Translations under genes and position numbers: made by a program
Notes under the pieces: generated by a model
Databases searched by the model: none
Told to the model about the DNA's origin: nothing
The model's input: only the letters and a program-made list of their open reading frames with translations
Assembly: GCA_012064415.1 (NCBI GenBank)
Contig: SSNU01001268.1
Coordinates: forward strand, 248,001 to 312,000
Reading direction: 5' to 3'
DNA from: Gyrodactylus bullatarudis
Taxonomy: Eukaryota > Platyhelminthes > Monogenea > Gyrodactylidea > Gyrodactylidae
DNA length: 64,000 nucleotides
Shown here: positions 58,701-64,000 of the stretch, piece by piece
Position numbering within the stretch: position 1 is the stretch's first letter
Layout: each line of letters starts with the position of its first letter

Positions 58701-60838
58701 CTAAAAATTATGAGAGGTGAGAGAGATACCACTGCGCCACACCGGGTAAAGCAGTTAAATGCAGATATTCGAGATAAGCATTAGACAAAGAATACGAATT
58801 CGGATGCAAAAGTTCACAGAAATTCGTCATTATTGTGAAAATCGAAGAATTTGAAATTATCGATTATCACGAGGAGGACAGATCCAAAATTTCAAAGTTT
58901 AACTTTTTCTTAACAACAGTGAAATCCTTTACCTGCTCAATTTTACGGCGGTAACTGGAGGGAATATGCCAAGATGTCTGATGTTCCTTATTCCACAGCC
59001 TACCGTTGGATTCTTACTGAAAATGATTTACCCCTACCAAGAGGGGATCTTATTGATTATTTAAGAACTGGAGGTGATCTTCCAAAATGTGAATACAACA
59101 TGTGAATTTTAGAAATTGGGGCTGAACAAGCTATACGACAGATATTGCCAGCTACAATTTCTCAATGTGCCGTACATATTGAAAAATATTTTCCTATTAT
59201 AATGAATAAACAAGGTTTAATAGAATAAATAATCCTCTCGAATTGAATTATAAACTTTCTTTTTGATTTGAGTTTATTTTTTAATCACAGTACTGTTAAT
59301 TAATCCGTCATACCATAAATTATACATCAGGATGGACTGTTGTACATATACTTCTATATAATTACAATACATTTGTACTTCATTTTGTATATCTTTATAA
59401 TGAAAACAATTATAATTATCTAGCAGTTTTTTCAACACTTTCTCTCAAAATGACATGCAAAATGTATAGATAAAGGTCTAAAGAACTAGAACTCTATCAA
59501 GATACTGTTCAATAGACTGTTTCAAGAACGTTCAAAATTTGAAAATTTCCGAAATTTTTTTTATATGATACAAGAATCATTTATAGAGTTGACTCAGCCA
59601 AACATGGTGGAAGGATTTAGAAATAGCTCAAATAGTTTCATCAGTTTTACGAAATTTCATCCAAGTCTACTGTTCAATGAACATGTTAAAGATGAAACTA
59701 ATAATTATAATCGAAAACTTTTTAAATAATTATTCAAGTTATAACCGAACCTAGTAGTTAATTTGTAAAGTTGCAATATACATCTAGTCACTTGTTCTGA
59801 ATATGAGTTAAAAAGCACCAATGAATTTCTAAGACTTGGACAATAGAGATAGATTTCTGAAATTTCGGTTTTTTAGCCCGGTTGATATTCAAATGCACTG
59901 TTGTATGAAGATTTGAATGATATATGATACCTCAGATGTTGAATAAAATTGATTTGAATAGATGCAAAGATAATGAATTGTTTGAGGTGTGAATATATTT
60001 TTAAATGTTTTGTTAACTTTTTTTTGAATTCCTTATCTTTTATACTTGTTTTCTGATAATAATAAAAATAAAATATTATTGAAAATTAATCGAAAATTTT
60101 GTCCAAGACTCATATATTGTTTTAGATGGTAAAAATTCATATTACATTTGCATTTCTTGAAGGTTCATAACATAAGAAATACTTGAAAAGCCTGAAGAAC
60201 TAAAAAGATATTTGAGAATGAATTGACATAATTTACAACTTGTATGCCCAGGAATTTTGAAATTGTCTGAATTTAATTTTTCAAATCTACCTCTATTGGA
60301 CAAGATTTTCCAAAATTACTAAAATTACCTATCGATTTGATAAAATTAATCTCCAAGTGTCGCATCAAAATAAACAAAATGAAAATTATTATTTATACAA
60401 TCTTCAATGGAAAAATGACTTGAATATTATATTAATTCTGATCGGTAAAAAACGTTTTTATTTGTAAATTTTTATAATTTTGTTTATCTCATTACAGAAT
60501 CATAAAAAGATTCGAATTAGAGGAAAATTTTTCGATATCTAGATAATTAATAATTATTAATTTGGTTAAGAAAAAAGAATATCAAAAAATACAATTTTCA
60601 ACAAAAAATATATATCTATTGAGGGCCGTTTAGAAAATAACATATTTTCAAAGTACATACCTCTGTAGACTTGAACCTGACAAATTGTATGATCTTCCTC
60701 ATTTATTCTACACTCGTAGTTTGGCGGAACCTTTGAAAAATATTCCGGTGACAAATCTGAGTAATAGTCGGATTGGCAATAATGAAATGTTTCCTCTGTC
60801 GAACAGCACAAATCATCATGGTGAACATGTCGATTCAT
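29488..60838 (-). CDS. Nesprin/MSP-300-like giant cytoskeletal linker, 32 exons, 3,824 aa, no KASH domain seen
   Basis: The exon chain is: 60838-60661, 57683-57622, 55833-55738, 55034-54858, 54350-54238, 53226-53033, 52973-52879, 52161-51733, 51581-51267, 48340-47900, 46968-46933, 46668-46435, 46111-45818, 44547-44389, 44347-44195, 43677-43546, 43485-43243, 42747-42223, 41125-40607, 40548-36508, 36345-36046, 36012-35695, 35633-35133, 35062-34922, 34865-34315, 34000-33733, 33672-33643, 32984-32781, 31700-31552, 31112-30831, 30220-30011, 29572-29488. Every junction has GT..AG and phases agree. Residues 60-305 form an actin-binding pair of CH domains that resembles nesprin-1 (VNINAGDLVDGKPTIILGL; DVDVDKPDEKSIMTYVAQFL). 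Residues 306-3,600 are spectrin-like coiled coil. Nesprins bridge actin and the nuclear envelope; this chain ends without a membrane anchor. Confidence 0.82.
29763..29929. mobile_element. piggyBac-type MITE, 167 bp with TTAA ends
   Basis: The element starts TTAACCCTTCATGTCCCAA and ends TTGGAACATGAAGGGTTAA: inverted repeats beginning CCCTT inside a TTAA duplication, the hallmark of piggyBac elements. There is no coding capacity. It lies in the last intron of the nesprin-like gene. A solo end with the same cgacatgaagggttaa word is at about 49706-49725. Confidence 0.75.
30380..30720. repeat. Foldback-family copy (single arm)
   Basis: It shares gaattctaaaaatctgatt, tctcactttgaaatcaacaaa, ttctccatatcg and aaaaatcataaattctcatcttcat with the element at 56110-56745. 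It lies in intron 30 of the nesprin-like gene. Confidence 0.5.
31701..32780. other. Intron 28 of the nesprin-like gene
   Basis: AT-rich sequence with no recognised element. Two near-identical words (aatagtggaatga) lie at 31843 and 31879. The small open frames here are unsupported. Confidence 0.35.
32781..36345 (-). CDS. Nesprin-like exons 21-28: distal part of the rod
   Basis: Eight exons continue the helical rod (residues 2813-3583). Exon 25 (34865-34315) contains a Ser/Arg segment MSFRSSTRSVKSNTNSQD and ends in phase 2 at a GTTAGT donor, which restores frame with 34000-33733. The 30-base exon 33672-33643 (FMTKFPLLYK) is the least certain; leaving it out keeps the frame. Confidence 0.75.
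33281..33549. mobile_element. MITE of about 269 bp
   Basis: gttgttcgcttgctacctga (33281) is mirrored by taggtaacaagcgaacaac (to 33549), a 22-bp inverted repeat with two mismatches. The interior is AT-rich and non-coding. It lies in intron 27 of the nesprin-like gene, about 90 bases from the 30-base exon. The target duplication is unclear. Confidence 0.6.
36508..40548 (-). CDS. Nesprin-like exon 20: 4,041-bp exon, 1,347 codons of coiled coil
   Basis: This single uninterrupted exon begins GTAATTCAG after ttcttttcag at 40548 and ends at a GTAAGT donor at 36508. It is phase 0 at both ends and encodes residues 1466-2812. The sequence is spectrin-repeat-like throughout (EWNSFEDWLDNEI, WTERLNVWRNF, CWSNWSFELSSV). 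A Ser/Arg patch (GGNSRRQSVLSERRRSTHVG) with two RRxS-type sites sits at about residue 2600-2625 and may be a phosphorylation hinge; that role is inference. Confidence 0.9.
40607..52161 (-). CDS. Nesprin-like exons 8-19: first part of the spectrin-like rod
   Basis: Twelve exons encode residues 306-1465, almost wholly charged heptad-type sequence with Trp at spectrin helix positions (IISTWKQDI-like, QFIKWRDMNE). All are in phase 0, so any of them could be skipped without a frameshift. One is a 36-base micro-exon (46968-46933, EPNLEPFQWSQQ). The donor of exon 10 (GTTAGT) is weak. Intron 9 carries an assembly gap and could hide a further exon. Confidence 0.8.
41126..42222. other. Intron 18 of the nesprin-like gene
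   Basis: No exon or named repeat was recognised. A run of att/aat simple sequence lies at 41508-41560 and a TA-rich patch at 41945-42010. Confidence 0.35.
44548..45817. other. Intron 13 of the nesprin-like gene
   Basis: AT-rich sequence with a possible relic around 44880-44960. No inverted repeat with clear ends was found, and the short open frames are not supported. Confidence 0.35.
46150..46400. repeat. Weak foldback-family copy
   Basis: The words tctggatcacattgcctactcaca and tatgatcaggatcagagaagaaaatcaat resemble the family (compare 9612-9640 and 23595-23630). It is too diverged to define ends. It lies in intron 12 of the nesprin-like gene. Confidence 0.3.
46969..47899. other. Intron 10 of the nesprin-like gene
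   Basis: AT-rich sequence; no exon, repeat family or RNA gene was recognised. Confidence 0.35.
48371..48891. mobile_element. Inverted-repeat element interrupted by an assembly gap
   Basis: 48371-48463 (gagttaggttctaaactc ... cttcagactc) is the exact-length reverse complement of 48799-48891 (93 bp each). After the left arm, unique sequence runs to 48536 and then the gap begins. A solo copy of the arm plus the following 70 bases is at 21715-21930. The unresolved centre means the true length and content are unknown. It lies in intron 9 of the nesprin-like gene. Confidence 0.7.
48537..48798. other. Assembly gap (262 N)
   Basis: An unbroken run of N. The gap abuts the right arm of the inverted repeat exactly, which suggests assembly failed inside the repeat. 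Open frames drawn through it have no meaning. Confidence 0.99.
49090..49345. repeat. Dispersed repeat, partner of 4850-5270
   Basis: gattacgaatctacagtt, gttatcttactttctgt, atcaactttctttgaatt and gaacgatagagct correspond, in reverse complement, to words in 4980-5280. The sequence 49346-50890 is otherwise AT-rich, with a solo piggyBac-type end near 49706-49725. Confidence 0.45.
50893..50962 (-). repeat. tRNA-derived SINE relic
   Basis: On the minus strand the segment reads TAGTGGCTAGAGCACTA, close to a tRNA A box and D loop, then CTTCTAAAGG in the anticodon-loop position, then TGTGTTCAATTCC, close to a B box. The acceptor stem is lost, so it is not a working tRNA. It lies in intron 9 of the nesprin-like gene. 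Confidence 0.55.
52308..52368. repeat. Short imperfect hairpin
   Basis: cttcagacca ... acagat pairs with atctgt ... tggtctgaag across an AT-rich loop. It may be a small MITE remnant in intron 7 of the nesprin-like gene; 52374-52878 holds nothing else I recognise. Confidence 0.4.
52879..57683 (-). CDS. Nesprin-like exons 2-7: paired calponin-homology domains (actin-binding)
   Basis: CH1 is built from exons 57683-57622 (DEQERVQMKTFTNWI), 55833-55738 (NLFEDIRDGIYLLEILQYLS) and 55034-54858 (KVHCLSNVKRALDFLES, then LVDGKPTIILGLIWTIILHF). A short linker with AKKALLKWV is encoded at 54350-54238. CH2 spans 53226-53033 (NFGSSWRDGLAFNAMVHRID, KTAETYLGIPKLLDPE) and 52973-52879 (DVDVDKPDEKSIMTYVAQFL). 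Order, spacing and sequence fit the actin-binding domain of nesprin-1 better than that of spectrin or plectin. The domain should bind F-actin. Confidence 0.92.
53640..53960. repeat. Dispersed repeat (family of 28040-28420)
   Basis: It shares gacatgaagatgagaattt and gatactgatatttgggctcaacattagacaaaagacgaa with 28040-28290 and, in reverse, 57340-57600. It lies in intron 5 of the nesprin-like gene. The rest of 53227-54237 is unremarkable. Confidence 0.45.
55420..55600 (+). repeat. Direct repeat, copy 1 of 2
   Basis: acgttcaaaatttgaaaatttccgaaatttt, catggtggaa, gaaatagctcaaa and agttttacgaaattt occur in this order here and again at 59522-59668, where a few internal bases are missing. The family is unknown. 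It lies in intron 3 of the nesprin-like gene. Confidence 0.55.
56110..56745. repeat. Foldback element, about 635 bp
   Basis: Left arm words (ctcgctttccctatatggagaaatgttgaaaaac, cataagggaatt, aactttgagttgaaaat) reappear as their reverse complement at 56505-56735. The spacer (about 56370-56500) contains tggattatcaaaatttcat. It lies in intron 2 of the nesprin-like gene and is related to 480-640, 25735-26070 and 30380-30720. Confidence 0.65.
57340..57600. repeat. Dispersed repeat (inverted relative of 28040-28420)
   Basis: tcgatcctaaatatcagcattta, caagtttc-type words and aatattgagttttttgtaaaa relate it to 28250-28390. Its right end reaches to within about 20 bases of exon 2 of the nesprin-like gene. 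Confidence 0.4.
58530..58630. repeat. Four-fold interspersed motif ttccaaaattagcgca
   Basis: ttccaaaattagcgca occurs at about 58533 and 58560, with variants ttccaaaatcagcgca (58591) and ttccaaagttagcgta (58610). Spacing is irregular (about 20-30 bases). The first copy is preceded by gagttaa, resembling the end GGGTTAATTCCAAAA of the element at 28431. It lies in intron 1 of the nesprin-like gene. Confidence 0.55.
58685..58750 (-). repeat. tRNA(Met)-like SINE relic
   Basis: The minus strand reads GTGTGGCGCAGTGGTATC, a perfect A-box match, then CCTCTCATAATTTTTAGAG, like the anticodon arm of elongator tRNA-Met (CAT), then a decayed B-box position (GTTAACGGATCC). The 3' half and acceptor stem do not pair, so it is a relic, not a gene. 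Confidence 0.55.
58935..59227 (+). pseudogene. Transposase-like coding relic
   Basis: A plus-strand frame runs AQFYGGNWREYAKMSD, then VPYSTAYRWILTENDLPLP and RGDLIDYLRTGGDLP, to a TGA at 59102. It continues in the same frame (EIGAEQAIRQILPATIS ... CAVHIEKYFPIIMNK) to TAA at 59225. The Ser-Thr-Ala-Tyr-Arg-Trp helix looks like the helix-turn-helix of a DDE transposase. One in-frame stop and no ends mark it as decayed. It lies in intron 1 of the nesprin-like gene, on the opposite strand. Confidence 0.5.
59522..59668 (+). repeat. Direct repeat, copy 2 of 2
   Basis: Partner of 55420-55600, in the same orientation, about 4.1 kb apart. The remainder of intron 1 up to 60660 is AT-rich with nothing else recognised. 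Confidence 0.55.
60661..60838 (-). CDS. Nesprin-like exon 1: N-terminal leader
   Basis: ATG at 60838 opens 59 codons and a phase-1 donor (CAGAG|GTATGT). In-frame TAA lies upstream. The leader is rich in Cys, His and Tyr (HVHHDDLCCSTEETFHYC) and joins exactly to DEQERVQMKTFTNWI, the start of CH1. The next exon is 3 kb away, so other first exons may exist. Confidence 0.7.
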
Positions 60839-61814
60839 TTTTTCCCGATTGGTTTTCTGGTATGGACAACTAAACTCTTTCAGGAATGAAAATACAAATG
60901 ATTAAAAATATAATGTACACAGCGTATATGTAATATATGTGGAAAATGGTATTTGAGCCTATGCTGTAGTTAAGATCAAGTGGAAACGCCCAGGTTAACA
61001 ATCCAATCCAGATTCTTTCTCAAAATGCATTAACCTATGAAAGGGCTCTATCTAAACCTTGGATCAACGCCTAGATTTTGTATATATGAGCTGTATCCCT
61101 TTTTTCAATAAATTTATCTAATTTCTCCAGTAAGAGTACCTTTGCAAAAATTCCCATTTATTCAGAATTTTTTTATATATTAGAGAAACGAAAATTTTTT
61201 TATCGTATCAATAACAAACGCTTATTTTGAAGAGAATCTAAAAAAATTTGATTGAGCTAAATTGAGTTGAAAACATCCATTTTTTGAATTTTTGACAACA
61301 TTTTAAAATAAATCACTATTTTTTAACTAACTATTAAACTATCGCAGTGTTGCAAATTAATATTGAAACTATTTGTAACACTGTCCGAAAATAATTTGAA
61401 TAATTTCAGCGGGACTTTTTTTAGGAAAATGGGAAAACTTTAATTTCACTGTTTCCAATTGGATATTGCTTGGAGAAAAAAATTAATTTTGCCTCTCCCT
61501 AATAAATGAATATCATCAGATATGTTGCGACAATCTATTTGATACATTACATGAAATTCAAATTTGAATCATGGAGAAAGAGATCGAATAAAATGTGATC
61601 ATTGACGTTGACTTTCATTCTGATTGGTCGAGATAAATAATACTTAATTAGGAGGTAAATTCGTGTTTCAATAAAAATAAGATTTTTCAATAGAAATATT
61701 TTTACTGTAAATAGTAAATGGAGAAAAAAATAGTTGCTAGAAACTATCATCAAAATATTAGCTAACTAAAACAAGTATTCTATTTTTATAAATCATATTA
61801 GCTAGCAGGTTCGT
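60839..61814. other. Upstream region of the nesprin-like gene
   Basis: Expected to hold the promoter and 5' UTR. No gene, and no core promoter motif that I would defend. The slightly less AT-rich stretch 60960-61075 is the best place to look for one. Confidence 0.3.
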
Positions 61815-62213
61815 TTTTAGCTCAAAAAATATATAAATGCTCATTTTACAAAAAATTTTCTTTTCACAGCTTCAGGGTTCAAAGTTATAAGATCTTAAAA
61901 GTGATTTTTGAAGATAATATATTAAAGTTATTAATAATGGTAACAATGAAATCTGCAGATTTTTTTGAGGTAGAGAGAGGATTTTTATTGTTTAATTTAC
62001 TAAGCTCAAAAATAACCTTGAATATTAATGATCTCTGTTTTAATTTACTTTCTACGTTAATTAATCTTTCATATTTTTATCCGGTTTACATTAAAGTAGG
62101 TTATGTTAGATTTTTTTTGTTAAATTCGCAATAAATTATTAAAATAAGAACAAAACATATTAATAATCTTTAAATCTAAGAAATATTTTGGATGTTATTT
62201 TTTGAGGCTCTTG
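61815..62213. mobile_element. Diverged hAT-type MITE, inverted relative of 9032-9518
   Basis: cttcagggttcaaagttataagatcttaaaa and ttttttgaggtagagagagga correspond to the reverse complement of 9300-9425. The right end keeps ttttttgaggctct (62200-62213). The left end is eroded, and no target duplication was found. Confidence 0.5.
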
Positions 62214-62544
62214 TGATCAATAATCACTTCACACGTCTAATATTTTCAGTAAATTCCTTTAAAAGTTATTATCTAGAACCTTTTTTCTCAATCAAAAAAC
62301 TTTCAAGTATGTCATTGGTATTGAGTTATAGTTTTTTATGTGTCTATTTTATTGTTTTTCAAAGTTGAAAAAAAATGCATTTCATAATTTTTTTTTCTTA
62401 AACGTGTATACTATACAGTGTATACACACCCTTTTCCCATCCTGATATTTTATCATTGGTTGTATTCGACCAAACCTTAACCAATCACAGTATACAACAG
62501 GATTTTATAATATGTTATTTTGTAATTGAGTTCATTTAACAAAA

Positions 62545-64000
62545 ATGGATCTTCGTGTCTTTCAATGCCGTAATGATAAAGAAAAATTTTGCTATGTTTG
62601 TGGATTTTATTTCGCTAACTGAAGGATGTACATAATCACTGATGAAATATCAAGAAAAATTATGGATTATTTCAACAAACCGGTTAACCCCTGTAGACAT
62701 TTTTCTCCTTCCAAGTTGTGTCTTTCATGCTACTCAAAAATTAGTTACCCAAATAGGAGGTCCTACAGAAATAAGATTAAAGTTTGGTCTGAACCCTTCA
62801 ATCACGAAGAAGATTGCTACTTTTGCTTGACGCGAATTTGTGCAAATAGAAGGCCATCAACTCAAGTTAGTTTAAGATTTGCATATCCTGTTGTAAGACA
62901 TTTATGAACATTGCTATTCCAGAATTATCCAAATTTAAGAACGTGTCGTGATGTTCCTAGACTGCAACAGCCCCTTATCAATGTTCAACAGGATCCAGAA
63001 TCTAGTGGTAACACTATCGAAGAAGAAGATGGAATGACTGTGCGCTTGACCCAGAAAACTCTTGACAAGATCGTTAGAGTATCCAGGCTTTCCAAAAAAA
63101 ATGCAGTTGAGGTTGGACGAATCTTAGTGAGTCATAAAATAAATGGCGGAGGAGTAACATTTTCTCATTATAAAAGTAAAGACCTTATTTTTCATTTGAA
63201 GACAATCTTTCTTTTTATAATAACATAGCCGGATTATTCCACTAGCTTTCATATGAATTTAATCCAAACTCTCTAAGGCTTTTCATAGATTCATCCAAAA
63301 ATAGTCTTAAAGCAGTTCTTCTGGATAATCTGAACGTAATTCTATCTATTCCAATAGCTTATTCTAGAGAAATGCCTGAGAACAGAGAGAGTATTGAGAT
63401 AATTCTTGATAAAATTAGCTATTATGAATATATTTTTTTCATAATCGCTGATTTTCATGTAATAGGCTTTTTAATGGGAATTCAAAGAGGGAACACGTCC
63501 TTCCCATGTTTTCTCTGCTTATGGGAATCAAGAGCTCGAGGTACTCATTATGACCCAAATTTTTTTCCTGTTCCAAGAGGGGTTGGAATGGGCAATAACA
63601 GAATTAATGAGCCCCTTGTTGAGAATAATCGAATTCTTCTTCCAGCTTTGCACATAAAATTAGGAATTTTCAAGCAATTTATGAAAGCACTGGTTTCTAG
63701 AAATTCCCATTCTCTTGAGCACGTTTATGCTAAATTCTCATATATTTCAAGAACTAAAATAGATGAGGGAATACTCACTGGTCCTCAAATCAATGATTTG
63801 ATAAAAGATGAAATCTTCTCTCTTGTTCTTGTAGAAGAAGAACTTCGACCATGGAATTCTTTTAAAATTTTGTGTTTAAATTTTTTTGGGAATAATAGAG
63901 ACCCAAATTCTAGAATATTAGTTGAAGAGCTTCTGGTATCTTATGCAGAGTTGGGTTGCCTCATGAACTTGGAGTTACATTTTCTTCGTTTTCATTTTGA
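62545..64000 (+). pseudogene. Decayed copy of a dispersed repeat-encoded protein (runs off right edge)
   Basis: From ATG 62545 the plus strand encodes MDLRVFQCRNDKEKFCYVCG, stops (TGA), resumes as ITDEISRKIMDYFNKPV, then KLCLSCY and EEDCYFCLTR, and stops again after VVRHL. It then reads RLTQKTLDKIVRVSRLSKKN, with a frameshift near 63198 and a TAG near 63240. The last part is one open frame to the window end: LRLFIDSSKNSLKAVLL, FPCFLCLWESRARG, ILLPALHIKLGIFKQFMKAL, LTGPQINDLI. These motifs and their order fit a multi-copy protein family of unknown function that is abundant in Hydra, aphids and other invertebrates and is probably mobile-element borne. This copy is inactive, but its 3' part is well kept. 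Confidence 0.75.

Noticed and set aside
58685..58750. Functional tRNA-Met gene
   Set aside because: The A box is good, but the B box and the acceptor stem do not form; it is treated as a SINE relic.

Overview
This is a strongly AT-rich window of eukaryotic nuclear DNA. Its genes are split by introns with GT..AG borders, and its introns and intergenic DNA are full of small transposable-element remnants. Gene content (a MAX bHLH-zipper factor, a PDE12-type phosphodiesterase, a giant nesprin/MSP-300-like protein) and repeat content (a Merlin element, piggyBac- and hAT-type MITEs, long foldback elements, tRNA-derived SINE relics) point to an invertebrate, probably an arthropod. A copepod such as a sea louse would fit, but that is inference. 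Nothing bacterial or viral was seen.

Layout. The last coding exon of an unrecognised plus-strand gene occupies 1-180. Four genes follow, all on the minus strand and in tandem, so each reads from right to left. They are PDE12-like (exons 5979-5431 and 2547-1099), MAX-like (19871 to 7070, six exons, 545 codons), an orphan protein of 413 aa (26512 to 20823, five exons, plus a possible alternative last exon at 20572-20495), and a nesprin-like giant (60838 to 29488). For the giant I could chain 32 exons in consistent phase to 3,824 aa: a short leader, two calponin-homology domains, a long run of spectrin-like coiled coil including one 4,041-bp exon, and a tail with no KASH membrane anchor. From 62545 to the right edge is a decayed copy of a dispersed repeat-encoded protein on the plus strand.

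Mobile DNA. The clearest element is a Merlin (IS1595/ISXO2-type) transposon at 10627-12655 inside MAX intron 5. It has 403-bp terminal inverted repeats, a perfect 8-bp target duplication (gaataatc) and a transposase broken by one frameshift. A family of long foldback elements recurs in most introns; its best copy, 2913-3525, has 289-bp arms and a 35-bp loop. Others are a TTAA-flanked piggyBac-type MITE (29763-29929), a hAT-type MITE (9032-9518), a TIR element with a coding trace (28431-28745), a 269-bp MITE (33281-33549) and an inverted-repeat element interrupted by a 262-base assembly gap (48371-48891).

Functionally the genes are unrelated: a mitochondrial-type RNA 2',5'-phosphodiesterase, the partner protein of the MYC network, an unknown protein and a cytoskeletal linker. 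Their shared strand looks like chance rather than co-regulation. Exon borders come from reading frames and splice consensus by eye, with no transcript support.
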